From an uncultured Bacteroidales bacterium (GTDB lineage Bacteria; Bacteroidota; Bacteroidia; Bacteroidales; UBA4417), in assembly GCA_903879715.1 (NCBI GenBank), contig CAIRMR010000056.1, positions 58,900 through 122,899 of the forward strand: a stretch of DNA of 64,000 bases, given 5' to 3'. The stretch's first letter is position 1; every line of letters begins with the position of its first letter. Both the position numbers and the translations under genes were made by a program. The notes below the pieces were generated by a model that had not been told where the DNA came from, ran no database searches, and worked only from the letters and a program-made list of their open reading frames with translations. Below, piece by piece: positions 1-8,580 of this stretch.

Positions 1-2
1 TA

Positions 3-1673
3 AACGATCCCGACATAGCTATGTTCCCCACAGGACATATAGGTGAGATGGTTAGTTTTGATGTATTGCCAAACGTATGTGATACGGTGGTCACTTTTGA
101 AGCGAATGTAACCAAAGGAGGAAACATTAATGTCCAACTGGATATTGATCCTCCTAATCCCGGCTCAATCGGACGCGAAGATGTGCTCCTGGGGTACACT
201 GTTATAGCCGGACGCAATGTGCTGCTGCCTGCCTGGAACGGGAAAGACGGTAATGGAATTCCACTTGCTAATGGAACAGAAGTTAAAGCAAAGATCAGTT
301 TTCTGAATGGTTTGTCGAATGTGCCTCTTTATGATGTGGAGGATAATCCGCGTGGCTTCAAAGTTGATATCCAGCGGCCCATGTCTGTTTCAGGATCTTC
401 GAAACTCAAAATCTTTTGGGATGATTCGAAATTATCACCTCTTTATTTTCCCACCAGTAATGTTACGGAAGGCTGTATATATAGCGGTATCGAGCCTTTT
501 TCCGGATGTCATGGCTGGACCAGAACGCAGAACCTGGGAGATACCAACACAATCAATTCCTGGTGGTATTTAACTACAGATCAGGTAATAGAAAAAACAG
601 TTAAACTTATACTCAGACCTTCTTCAGGCCAGATTACCACACCTGTTAATATTTGCAGAGGACAAACAATAAGTTTCAACTCTAAATCAATTGATTTTGC
701 GCAAAAATATCACTGGCATCTTTCTGTTCCGGGTTTCTCTGCTGATATAGTCAATGACGCACCTGATTCAACTTTTATTTATGATTTGAATGAGTCTATC
801 CCAGCCGGTGAATATTTGGTTTCTGTTTTTGGCAGGAACCTTGTTTGCGGGGATGGAAAGATTGTGACTAAGTCTTTAATAATTCATAATTGGCCGAAAG
901 CAGCTTATACGTATGGTAAAGCTTGCCAGGGTGCACCTATTACATTTACAGATCACAGCATTCCTGCAGATGCAGTGCTGAATGAATTCGCCTGGATACT
1001 AAATCCTGGTTCAGGCTATGAACTTACATTTCAGGATAATCCAGCCGTAATGGTATTTGATACTGCCGGGAATTATCCTATCAGTCATATTGTTACGGAT
1101 TTACTTGGGTGTTCGGATACTGTCAGTTCAATAATCACGATAAAACCTAAACCGGATTGTGCTTTCAGTATCATCGAAAACACTGAAATTAATAACGGAG
1201 AAATTCATTTTGATAATCAAACTACAGGGGCTTCTGATTATTCCTGGGACTTTGGCAATACTAGTACTTCAAATCTCACGGAACCTGTTGTTACATACAT
1301 TCTCGAAGGGAATTATACGATCATGCTCGTGGCAACCAGTCCCGAAGGGTGTAATGATACGATAACAGCACAATATTATTACATGCCGGGGTTGTGGCTT
1401 CCCAATGCATTTTCGCCTGATAAAAACGGTCAGAATGATTTTTTCAGGCCTGTTACCCAACGTAATACCCTTGAGCCTTACCAGCTACTTATATACGACA
1501 GGTGGGGACAGTTGGTTTTTAAAAGTACTGATCCTTCAGAAGGATGGGACGGGACTTTTAAAGGAGAGCCATGCCAGGCAGGCAGCTACAGTTACCTTTT
1601 GCAATACAGGGAAGCTAAAATTGAGAGTTCCGGAATTGTAACTTTGAGAGGGATGGTGAGTTTGATCAGGTAG
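3..1673 (+). CDS. T9SS type-B cargo protein with PKD-like domains (5' end outside window)
   Basis: The reading frame is open from the window edge through the first Met at base 21, so this is the C-terminal part of a longer secreted protein. The visible 556 residues contain PKD/Ig-like beta domains, the clearest around bases 1150-1370 with a YSWDFG core typical of PKD folds. The last ~95 residues, starting at LPNAFSPDKNGQND, match the gliding-motility-associated (CHU_C, T9SS type B) sorting domain, including the YDRWGQLVF and GWDGTFKG motifs. Such proteins are exported by Sec, cross the outer membrane through the T9SS and stay at the surface or are released. The ligand or enzyme activity, if any, lies upstream of the window or is not recognisable. 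The gene is convergent with the sulfur operon. Confidence 0.9.
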   Translation, partial: NDPDIAMFPTGHIGEMVSFDVLPNVCDTVVTFEANVTKGGNINVQLDIDPPNPGSIGREDVLLGYTVIAGRNVLLPAWNGKDGNGIPLANGTEVKAKISFLNGLSNVPLYDVEDNPRGFKVDIQRPMSVSGSSKLKIFWDDSKLSPLYFPTSNVTEGCIYSGIEPFSGCHGWTRTQNLGDTNTINSWWYLTTDQVIEKTVKLILRPSSGQITTPVNICRGQTISFNSKSIDFAQKYHWHLSVPGFSADIVNDAPDSTFIYDLNESIPAGEYLVSVFGRNLVCGDGKIVTKSLIIHNWPKAAYTYGKACQGAPITFTDHSIPADAVLNEFAWILNPGSGYELTFQDNPAVMVFDTAGNYPISHIVTDLLGCSDTVSSIITIKPKPDCAFSIIENTEINNGEIHFDNQTTGASDYSWDFGNTSTSNLTEPVVTYILEGNYTIMLVATSPEGCNDTITAQYYYMPGLWLPNAFSPDKNGQNDFFRPVTQRNTLEPYQLLIYDRWGQLVFKSTDPSEGWDGTFKGEPCQAGSYSYLLQYREAKIESSGIVTLRGMVSLIR

Positions 1674-1707
1674 TCTCAAAAAATGTCTTGAACAGATTCT
1701 TAACACT

Positions 1708-1734
1708 AAAAAGGCCACCCTCAGGCAGCCTTTT
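1708..1734. terminator. Bidirectional intrinsic terminator between convergent genes
   Basis: AAAAGGC (1709-1715) pairs with GCCTTTT (1728-1734) across a 12-base loop. The A-run on one side and T-run on the other give a U-tract on either strand. It lies 35 bases after the T9SS gene stop and 24 bases beyond the end of the minus-strand sulfur operon, so it can serve both. Confidence 0.65.
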
Positions 1735-1757
1735 AATTATTGTTTCGGATTCAGATA

Positions 1758-2399
1758 TTAACAACCCCCACCTGATGATGCTTCCTTTTTAACCGGAGTA
1801 ACTTTCTTTTTCTCACTCTTAACTGGTTGTGCAGCGTCTTTTCCTGTTTTAGCCGGGGCTGAAATTGCTTTCAAAGCAGCAGTATCAATCAATGGTGTTT
1901 CACTTAGCTGCGGCAAGAGCCTGGTAAGCGAATCGGAGTTTGCTATATCAAGTTGTACATAATTGCCGGTAAATAGCAGAACATTTTTAAATCCGGTTTG
2001 CCTGAGTATCAGCCATGGACCATTTGCCTGTTGTTGGGTTTCACCATACAGAACTGCGGTTTGCCCTGCTTTTTCTAGATCCAGAAAAGTAGCCTTGCTC
2101 TTTTTTGCAAACAATTCGCGAACCTGAATATTGACTGCATTTTTAATGTGTCCCCGGTCAAAAGCTATTGAATTGCGAACATCGATAAATACAGTTTTAC
2201 CGGAACTATCTTTCATTAAAGCAGTTGCTTGTACTGGTGTAATGACTGAGGCAGGATCGTTAAGTAGGGCGAGGCTTTCAGCAGGAGTTAAGGAATATTT
2301 AATATCGGGTCTTCTCAGGGTGACCAATCCAATAATTATTACCAGCACAATTCCGATAACTGCTATCGTAAGCCGGTTGGTTTTATTAAGTTCGTCCAT
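1758..2399 (-). CDS. Membrane-anchored rhodanese-fold protein with terminal GGGC tail (A)
   Basis: 213 residues. Residues ~9-28 form one hydrophobic N-terminal segment, so the rest is probably periplasmic. Residues ~50-155 match the rhodanese fold: FIDVRNSIAFDRGHIKNAVNI corresponds to the DVR..eF..GHIpGAiNi signature. At the active-site loop the expected Cys after the AVLY strand is replaced (AVLYGETQQQ), so classical sulfurtransferase chemistry at that position is unlikely. A Lys/Ala/Pro-rich linker follows and the protein ends in SSGGGC; that last residue is the only cysteine in the whole chain. It is the last gene of the minus-strand Psr/YeeE operon. I infer a sulfur-carrier or sensing role with the tail Cys as a mobile persulfide site. 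Simple loss of function of a rhodanese is the alternative. Confidence 0.85.
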   Translation of the reverse strand: MDELNKTNRLTIAVIGIVLVIIIGLVTLRRPDIKYSLTPAESLALLNDPASVITPVQATALMKDSSGKTVFIDVRNSIAFDRGHIKNAVNIQVRELFAKKSKATFLDLEKAGQTAVLYGETQQQANGPWLILRQTGFKNVLLFTGNYVQLDIANSDSLTRLLPQLSETPLIDTAALKAISAPAKTGKDAAQPVKSEKKKVTPVKKEASSGGGC

Positions 2400-2648
2400 T
2401 GTATTCTTTGTTTTGCATGTATAATCGAAGGTCTATTTTAGCAGGTCGAAATAAGTTGTCAGAAGTCAGGAGTTTCGGTAAATACTATTTTCGCCAATGT
2501 ATCACACATTCTGGCAATTAACATTCTTCTTAATTATTCTGAATCTGATTTTATTGTGTAGAATTTTGCATTACGCTATTGTATACTTCGGTCATCCGAC
2601 TTCCGATTTTTTACTCTCAATTCCAATACAATCTTAGTCGAATATTTA

Positions 2649-3269
2649 TTAACAACCGCCACCCGATGCAGCTCCGGATGTTTTCTTGACGACGGTAACT
2701 TTTTGTTTCTCCACAACTTTTGGGGCTGCTGCCATTTCGGGGCTGCCAAAGAAATGCTGACATGCTGCAACTCTGAACTGATAAAGGTCCATTGCTTCGG
2801 TGGGTGCAGTTTCGGCGGGTTTTTCAGCTTTTACAATGGTGTTAAACCATTTATTTACTCCACCCTGCATAACATAAATTCTTTGTAAGCCCATTCGTTT
2901 GCAGATAATCCAGGTTTGGTCGGAAGTAACGTCGGCATTGGAATAAAAAACTTTATCCATTTCTTTTTGATTCAGTATTTCCTGTGCTGAAGCTGAAAGA
3001 AGAGAATCTGCGGGAATATTTATTGCTCCGGGAATAGAAAAAGCTTTGAACTGTGATTCATATCTCACGTCAATCAGCATCAGCGCCGGGTCTTTTTTTA
3101 CAAGCCTGTCGGTGATATCATCCGTGCTCAGGAACCTTGATGGATCATCAATAGCCGCAAGCAGAAGTTCGGGTTGAGTTTGTTTGGCAGTATCCTTTGC
3201 AGGCATGAAGAGTATCCCTACTCCAAGTGCTATTATTATGCCTGCCAGTAGCATATATCTTTTGTTCAT
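2649..3269 (-). CDS. Membrane-anchored rhodanese-fold protein with terminal GGGC tail (B)
   Basis: 206 residues with the same plan as the protein encoded just downstream. Residues ~5-23 form a membrane anchor. The rhodanese core (residues ~45-145) has LMLIDVRYESQFKAFSIPGAINI, and MQGGVNKW matches the usual end of the fold. The active-site loop reads VFYSNADVTSD, with Ser where rhodaneses carry the catalytic Cys. Cysteines remain at WIICKR, VAACQ and the last residue (SGAASGGGC). The gene starts 11 bases after the stop of a YeeE/YedE half-transporter, so it is very likely in the same transcript. Its close resemblance to protein A in layout but not in detail suggests an old duplication with the tail kept under selection. 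A periplasmic sulfur-handling partner of the transporters or of the Mo enzyme is inferred. Confidence 0.87.
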   Translation of the reverse strand: MNKRYMLLAGIIIALGVGILFMPAKDTAKQTQPELLLAAIDDPSRFLSTDDITDRLVKKDPALMLIDVRYESQFKAFSIPGAINIPADSLLSASAQEILNQKEMDKVFYSNADVTSDQTWIICKRMGLQRIYVMQGGVNKWFNTIVKAEKPAETAPTEAMDLYQFRVAACQHFFGSPEMAAAPKVVEKQKVTVVKKTSGAASGGGC

Positions 3270-3280
3270 AGTCTTATTTA

Positions 3281-3874
3281 TTAATACTCAACTTTTTTAA
3301 CCTTCTTTTCAACAAATGCAGCTCCATAAAACATCCCGACTGCTGCAACGATCAGCAGAAATGCAAAAACGGTTTCGCGCATGCCCAGGAGGTCGTAAAT
3401 CTTGGCTGCTCCCATATTCCCACTGTTGTATAATCCTTGAAATAGCGGATAAAGTTCCGAAAAAATAAATACACCAATAAACAAGCCTCCACTGAAAACC
3501 ATAGCATCGATCTTACCAATGGCAATACCTGTAAAACTGGTTCCGGGGCAAAAGCCTCCCAGGGCAAAACCAAATCCCATTATAATACCGCCAATAATAG
3601 CCGACATTACATAATATGGATTGATGTATAGCATGGACATATCCATCCAGCCCATGTAATCGAAATAAAAGATACCGGTCATTGCAGTTATTGCTGCTGT
3701 GAAAAACACCCGTAACACCACAAAATCATAACCAAAAAAGGTCCCCATGATTTTGCGTGAAGAAGAAAACCCGGAGGCTTCGAGAGCAAAGCCGAAACCG
3801 ACTCCTAGTAGCAGTGCGATTACATTGTTCCAGGTTTCGGGTATAACACCCATGGGAATAAGAGGTCCTATCAT
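3281..3874 (-). CDS. YeeE/YedE-family sulfur transporter, half-size (second-half type)
   Basis: 197 residues, strongly hydrophobic, with about five membrane segments. It carries GGFCPGTSFTG near residues 106-116, the conserved Cys motif of YeeE/YedE (DUF395/TsuA) proteins, in which membrane cysteines relay thiosulfate. Full-length members hold two pseudo-repeats in one chain of roughly 330-400 residues; here the repeats are encoded by separate adjacent genes, as in many Bacteroidota. It lies between the other half-transporter (128-base gap, with a short repeat) and the rhodanese-fold genes. Expected role: moving a reduced sulfur species through the inner membrane. Substrate (thiosulfate, sulfide or another species) cannot be read from sequence. 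Confidence 0.88.
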   Translation of the reverse strand: MIGPLIPMGVIPETWNNVIALLLGVGFGFALEASGFSSSRKIMGTFFGYDFVVLRVFFTAAITAMTGIFYFDYMGWMDMSMLYINPYYVMSAIIGGIIMGFGFALGGFCPGTSFTGIAIGKIDAMVFSGGLFIGVFIFSELYPLFQGLYNSGNMGAAKIYDLLGMRETVFAFLLIVAAVGMFYGAAFVEKKVKKVEY

Positions 3875-3911
3875 ATATTTTTGAGTTTAATGCTTATATT
3901 AATGTTATTTC

Positions 3912-3963
3912 TATTTACGATTTTTGATTTACGATTTACGAATAACGATTAACGAATAACGTT
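3912..3963. repeat. Short degenerate tandem repeat of ttacgatt/aataacg type
   Basis: The gap between the two half-transporter genes holds about six imperfect copies of a 7-8 base unit (TTACGATT, AATAACGA). It contains no ORF and no obvious hairpin. It could form by slippage and would alter spacing inside the operon. Confidence 0.6.
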
Positions 3964-4002
3964 AGTTTTTCTTCCAAAATCTCAAATCATGGATCCTTGT
4001 TC

Positions 4003-4530
4003 TTAAATCCACAATTTCTTAAAAATCCAGGAAAACAGGTAAGCCGAGCCGAAAATAGCCATCATAGTAATTATCCCTGAAGCCGAAAGCACAGCCATAC
4101 CGCTTAAAGCAGCACCACTGGTGCAACCCCTTGCAAACTGGGAGCCCACTCCGAAAAGAATTCCTCCGGCCAAAGCAGCGATAAGCCTGGTTTTGCCTGT
4201 AATTTTTGGTGAATGTTCAACTTTGAATTTCAGCCTTCCGTAGAGTGTTCCCGAAAGAAAGCCTCCGACAATTACACCTATTACTTCGAAAACCAGCCAG
4301 TTGCTCATTGGGCTGGCGTCGTCGCTCAGGAACTTACTGTAGTATTTATTTTCTTCAGCATGAACCGGGGCTACTGTATGAACAGCTGATACTACAGAGC
4401 TTTTAACGGCCCCACTTGCGCCCAGTCCACGACCCGTAATATAATATGTGCCGAAAAGCACCAGTCCCAATAATACCCCTCCCAGGTAAGGGTTGATGTA
4501 AAAGGTACCGTCTCGTTTCATTTTTTCCAT
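4003..4530 (-). CDS. YeeE/YedE-family sulfur transporter, half-size (first-half type)
   Basis: From the chosen ATG at 4530 the protein is 175 residues (MEKMKRDGTFYINPY). An in-frame ATG 33 bases upstream is possible but adds a stretch not typical of the family. Membrane segments flank a loop with many polar residues. SQFARGCTSG near residue 136 is the second conserved Cys motif of the YeeE/YedE fold. With the neighbouring half-transporter it should form the two-repeat channel. It follows the NrfD-like gene after a 210-base low-complexity gap, so an internal promoter or processing site between respiratory and transport genes is possible. Confidence 0.87.
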   Translation of the reverse strand: MEKMKRDGTFYINPYLGGVLLGLVLFGTYYITGRGLGASGAVKSSVVSAVHTVAPVHAEENKYYSKFLSDDASPMSNWLVFEVIGVIVGGFLSGTLYGRLKFKVEHSPKITGKTRLIAALAGGILFGVGSQFARGCTSGAALSGMAVLSASGIITMMAIFGSAYLFSWIFKKLWI

Positions 4531-4582
4531 GATAACTATTTTTGTAATGAACGTATTTTGCATTTAATGTTGAGTGAAGGCT

Positions 4583-4603
4583 GGAAGTCGGAAGTCGGAA
4601 GTC
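4583..4603. repeat. Three perfect GGAAGTC heptamers and pyrimidine-rich tract
   Basis: Three exact head-to-tail copies of GGAAGTC lie in the 210-base gap between the NrfD-like and YeeE genes. They are followed by a long C/T-rich low-complexity stretch (about 4620-4740). No ORF or stable hairpin is seen there. Confidence 0.7.
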
Positions 4604-4740
4604 AGATCGTAAAAGTATTTCAATTTCTCTTATTCAAACTCTCCTTCTCCTTATCCTTCCTTGTCGCCCTTCGCTTAGTCGCCCCTCACCTTGTCTTCCC
4701 ACTCTCGAATCCCTAACTCCTAAGCCCTAATCCCCAACCC

Positions 4741-5682
4741 CTAGTACAAATATCTCGTAATCTGCCCCGCCTCAACCATAATAAACCTGAATATCAGTCC
4801 GCCAAGCAGAACTAAAATAGCCGGAATTACAATAGGCACTTTGAACCCGATAAGTTCGAGAACTTCCAGTACGGCTGGTAGCAGAAGACCCAAAAGGATT
4901 ACAAATACAAAGAATGGAACTGTAAATTCTCCGCCCAGGAACAAGTTTGCAGCGTCGATCTGTACCTGTGACCCGGCCAGGAATCCCATAATCATATGTA
5001 CGATGAAGAACAATTCAACCGCTATAAACAACAGGTCGAGGCGGCCGATAAGCCGGCGTTCTTCATGGTTTTTGCTCATAAGGATAATACTGGCGGCACC
5101 CGTCGACATTCCGGAAACAAGGAAAAGAGGCCCAAGAATTGTTGTATTCCACAAAGGTCGTGCATTGAATGCTGAAAGCAAAATCCCGGTATAAATTCCA
5201 AGGATAACGGCATAAATTGCCATTGGCCATGCAATATACCAACGGTTTTTAATTACCCATGCTTCGAAAGTATACAGAAATTTAAATTTCCAATCCCAGT
5301 TCGGGAATACTTCCCTGATATAACTGGCTGACCAGATGATTGAAATCGGAGTCATGATCATCAATACCCATGCGCCCCAGCCCATTGGTGATTCAAGGCG
5401 GATAGTGGTGTATAGCTGCCAGAAAAAAAGCTTGTGCTTTAAGTCGAGGAAGAGCATAAACAAACCGATGATCAGCGCAAAAGGCACAATAAAAGGAGCC
5501 CATTTTACTGTTGCCTGCATTTCTTTGTCTTTACCAAGAATGGTATAAACAGCTGCAAGAAACAGAATTCCCGCTGCCAGGCCACCCAGGAAAAGATAGA
5601 TTGGGATTTGCCAGTGCCAGATATGGAGGTAAGGGTCAATATTAGGAATATTGCGACCACTTACAAATAATTCTTCTTTCAT
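4741..5682 (-). CDS. NrfD/PsrC-family membrane anchor of a Mo-FeS oxidoreductase
   Basis: 313 residues with eight clear hydrophobic segments, the first with IPIYLFLGGLAAG, a typical opening of NrfD/PsrC proteins. These integral subunits exchange electrons between the quinone pool and the periplasmic FeS subunit. The gene starts 22 bases after the FeS subunit stop, completing a catalytic-FeS-anchor trio. Loops between helices hold acidic and His residues (for example LDLKHKLFFW) of the sort found near the quinol site, though individual roles cannot be assigned. The family assignment is secure; whether the complex reduces polysulfide, thiosulfate or tetrathionate, or oxidises a sulfur compound, is not. 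Confidence 0.92.
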   Translation of the reverse strand: MKEELFVSGRNIPNIDPYLHIWHWQIPIYLFLGGLAAGILFLAAVYTILGKDKEMQATVKWAPFIVPFALIIGLFMLFLDLKHKLFFWQLYTTIRLESPMGWGAWVLMIMTPISIIWSASYIREVFPNWDWKFKFLYTFEAWVIKNRWYIAWPMAIYAVILGIYTGILLSAFNARPLWNTTILGPLFLVSGMSTGAASIILMSKNHEERRLIGRLDLLFIAVELFFIVHMIMGFLAGSQVQIDAANLFLGGEFTVPFFVFVILLGLLLPAVLEVLELIGFKVPIVIPAILVLLGGLIFRFIMVEAGQITRYLY

Positions 5683-5704
5683 TTCTAACGAATATTTTGA
5701 GTTA

Positions 5705-6238
5705 TCAGGTCAGGTAAAAGATATTAGGTTTGGTTCCTGCTTCAGGTGCCAATGCCTTGAATTTACGGTTTTTCAGAACATTTACAATTTCCGAATTCGG
5801 ATCATCAAGGTCGCCGAAATACATGCAACTAGTAGGGCAAACGCTTACGCAGGCAGGATTTTCGCCTTTCCGAACCCGGTGAATGCAGAAAGTACATTTA
5901 TCCACATAGCCGTCAGGGTGCGAATACCGTGCTTCGTAAGGGCAGGATTCAATACAGGCACCACATCCAATACATTTGTTGTGAGTTACCAGCACTATTC
6001 CGCCATCCTCAAAGTGACTTGCACCAGTCGGACAGCAACGCACGCAGGGTGAATTATCACAGTGATTACACCGTTCCGAACGCAGTTCAATACTAACATT
6101 AGGATAGGTTCCATCTACAGTTTCAGTCACCCAGTCGCGGCAAAAGCCTATGGGAACATTATTTTCAGTCTGGCAGGCAACTACACAGTCGCTGCACCCC
6201 ACACATTTTTTTGTGTCGATAGCCATCGCGTACCTCAT
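5705..6238 (-). CDS. PsrB/DmsB-type four-cluster [4Fe-4S] electron-transfer subunit
   Basis: 177 residues with sixteen cysteines arranged as four ferredoxin-type clusters: CVGCSDCVVAC (C12, C15, C18, C22), CNHCDNSPCVRCCP, CIGCGACIESCP, and CTFC with CVSVCP. The arrangement and length match the B subunits of the complex iron-sulfur molybdoenzyme family. It carries electrons between the quinone-facing NrfD subunit and the Mo catalytic subunit. Its ATG overlaps the stop of the catalytic gene in an ATGA arrangement (6235-6238), so translation is probably coupled. It has no signal peptide and is expected to be exported together with the Tat-dependent catalytic subunit. Confidence 0.94.
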   Translation of the reverse strand: MRYAMAIDTKKCVGCSDCVVACQTENNVPIGFCRDWVTETVDGTYPNVSIELRSERCNHCDNSPCVRCCPTGASHFEDGGIVLVTHNKCIGCGACIESCPYEARYSHPDGYVDKCTFCIHRVRKGENPACVSVCPTSCMYFGDLDDPNSEIVNVLKNRKFKALAPEAGTKPNIFYLT

Positions 6239-8472
6239 GCTTCAGCCTCCTTTCGTGGATCTTCAGTTAAAAATGTTACAAAATTGCCTCTCATACCGGT
6301 TCCGCCCATAATGGGATCTAACATCACATTTGTAATTAGCTCAGTATCGTTAACGCCTCTTCCATAGGCTAAATGCAAGGGTTTGTGATGATGCCCGAAC
6401 CCGTGTACTATATATATTGAATCCCAACGTATGCGTTCGGTCAGTCTGACCTTTACGGCAAAGTTCGAAACAGCTCCATCCTGGTTTTTAAGCCAGACAT
6501 ACTGATCTTTTTTAATTCCCCAGATACGGGCTACCTGTGGGTTGATCCAGACCGAATTTTCGGGCATGAGTGCTACAAGGTTTGGATTGTTAGCTGTGCG
6601 GCTGAATGTATGCATTGGAGCACGTCCATAAATCAGGCGATAAAATCCTTCCTGGGGTTCGGGATGCTGAGTGAAAACAGGCATGGGGTCAAAACCGGCT
6701 TCAGCCATTTCGTGCGAAAACAACTGTATTTTTCCTGATGCTGTTTTAAATTGATGATCAGCTCCGGGCTCAATGTATGGTGAAGTTTTTCGCGATGACT
6801 TTTTTACTCCAATGCGTTGAAGCTCTTCGAGTGAAGAACCAACTTGTTTGAGCTGCCAGTCGAGTACTTCTGAATACTCCTTGTAATTGAAATAGGCGCC
6901 TAGTCCGAGTCGTTCACCGAGTTGTTTGGCAATCCACCAGGCTGGTTTGGTTTGATGCTTGGGTTCAACGGCAGGCATACGAAGGCAAAGAGTTGGCTCG
7001 CGGTGAGATGTAGCCCGGATATCGTCGTATCGTTCAAGATAAGTGCATTCAGGTAAAACAACATCGGCGAAACCTGTGATTTCCATTGGCATGGTATCAA
7101 CAACAACCAATAGCTCAAGGGATTGCATTGCTTTTGTGAGCTCTTCCTTCAAAGGAACAGATGCAACAAGATTGGTTCCCGAAATAATCCAGCCTTTAAT
7201 CCTGGCTTCTTTGCCGTTGGACGGGAACGAAGCCTCTATAACTGAATTGGTTACCGCTTCGTTAGCAAGCGGGTATTTCCCGTCAAGCAGTTCTTTCCAC
7301 GACCAGGCTGGTTTTGGGTATTCAGGGTGCGGAAATTCAGGGATTTTAATGCCTTCTTTAAAGAATATCCCACCCCTGTTACCCCATGAGCCAAGCAAAG
7401 CATTAAGTATGGCAATTGCGCGTGTGCGCTGCACATCATCGCCATACCAGGCTGCATGGCGGCCCGGGTGAATAATTACCGAAGGAGCTGCATTGGCCAT
7501 TTCGCGGGCTGTGCTGCGGATCAGGGCAGGCTTCAGCGTAGTAATTCCATAAGCCCATTCAGGAGTGAAATTTTTAACATGAGCCTTTAGTTCTTCAAAC
7601 CCTTCAGCATACGCTGATACATATTCCTTGTTATACAACTCATCATTAATCAGCACATGAATCCATGCTAACAACAATGCGATATCCGTAGAAGGTTTTA
7701 TCGGCAGCCAGAATTTTGATTTGGAGGCGGCAGTCGAAAGCCGTGGATCTACTGTTATTATAACAGCTCCTTTGTCGATAGCTTCGCTCATTTCCTGCAC
7801 CTGGCCGTTGTGCATATTTTCTCCGATGTGCGAACCTATCAACACCAGGCATTTTGTGTCACGTATGTCGGTAACCTCGGGACTGCTTACCGATTCGCCA
7901 AAAGTGGCTTCGAAGCCGACATCGCGGGGACCGCGGCATTGTGCAAACGAAGGAGCAGCAAGATTTGCAGTTCCGTAAGCTTTCATCAGGTGCGAAAAAT
8001 GATTTCCGGATGAGCCGTGGAAAAACAAAGCCATGCTTTCGGGCCCGTATTTTGCCTTGAGATCATCCATTTTTGTGGAAATGAATCCCAGCGCTTCGTC
8101 CCAGCTGGCTTCGCGATAAGTCTGTTTGCCATCTTTAGTAACGCGGATAAGAGGGGTTTTTAACCTGTCAGGGTCCGAAAACATGCCTACGCCACCGGTA
8201 CCACGCGGACAAAGCTTGCCGTTGCATTGCGGATCATCATCATTTCCAGTAATTTTTTTTATATTTCCATCTTCGGTAACATGGGCCCAGCCGGCGCATT
8301 TCCAGAAACATACTTCGCAATAGGTAGGAACCCTGCGCAAAGTATCTGTTTCATTATCGCTGTCATTACCAAACAAAGACGAACCCAGCACGGCTTTGGC
8401 AGCACCAGCCGCAACGGCAGTGGCTCCCAGGCCTATCGCTGAAATTTTAATAAAATCTCTCCTTGTCTTCAT
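6235..8472 (-). CDS. Psr/Phs-type molybdopterin (bis-MGD) oxidoreductase, catalytic subunit
   Basis: 745 residues. The N-terminus has a twin-arginine signal (RRDFIKIS, then a hydrophobic stretch to ~A28), so it is exported folded by Tat. C52, C55, C59 and C88 form the proximal [4Fe-4S] motif (CX2CX3CX28C). C179 (FAQCRGPRD) is a plausible Mo ligand, as in the sulfur-reductase branch. The C-terminal molydop-binding domain includes WINPQVARIWGI. Known relatives reduce polysulfide, thiosulfate or tetrathionate, or oxidise sulfite; the accompanying sulfur transporters and rhodanese-fold proteins favour a sulfur substrate. It heads a seven-gene minus-strand operon. The cofactor requires MobA-type guanylylation, and mobA lies 12 kb away in this window. 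Confidence 0.92.
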   Translation of the reverse strand: MKTRRDFIKISAIGLGATAVAAGAAKAVLGSSLFGNDSDNETDTLRRVPTYCEVCFWKCAGWAHVTEDGNIKKITGNDDDPQCNGKLCPRGTGGVGMFSDPDRLKTPLIRVTKDGKQTYREASWDEALGFISTKMDDLKAKYGPESMALFFHGSSGNHFSHLMKAYGTANLAAPSFAQCRGPRDVGFEATFGESVSSPEVTDIRDTKCLVLIGSHIGENMHNGQVQEMSEAIDKGAVIITVDPRLSTAASKSKFWLPIKPSTDIALLLAWIHVLINDELYNKEYVSAYAEGFEELKAHVKNFTPEWAYGITTLKPALIRSTAREMANAAPSVIIHPGRHAAWYGDDVQRTRAIAILNALLGSWGNRGGIFFKEGIKIPEFPHPEYPKPAWSWKELLDGKYPLANEAVTNSVIEASFPSNGKEARIKGWIISGTNLVASVPLKEELTKAMQSLELLVVVDTMPMEITGFADVVLPECTYLERYDDIRATSHREPTLCLRMPAVEPKHQTKPAWWIAKQLGERLGLGAYFNYKEYSEVLDWQLKQVGSSLEELQRIGVKKSSRKTSPYIEPGADHQFKTASGKIQLFSHEMAEAGFDPMPVFTQHPEPQEGFYRLIYGRAPMHTFSRTANNPNLVALMPENSVWINPQVARIWGIKKDQYVWLKNQDGAVSNFAVKVRLTERIRWDSIYIVHGFGHHHKPLHLAYGRGVNDTELITNVMLDPIMGGTGMRGNFVTFLTEDPRKEAEA

Positions 8473-8540
8473 GTGATTTTATTCTTTTAACAATCAGTCA
8501 TTTACAGCATACAAATGACGTCCCATTGTTTATTGAATAA

Positions 8541-8548
8541 CAAATGTA
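8541..8548 (-). promoter_or_regulatory. Candidate -7 promoter element of the sulfur operon
   Basis: On the minus strand this reads TACATTTG, matching the Bacteroidota -7 consensus TAnnTTTG, about 70 bases before the start of the Mo-enzyme gene. I see no convincing TTTG -33 element at the expected distance, so support is partial. Confidence 0.35.
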
Positions 8549-8580
8549 TAGTAAACTTATATACGTACGGAAAAAGATAT

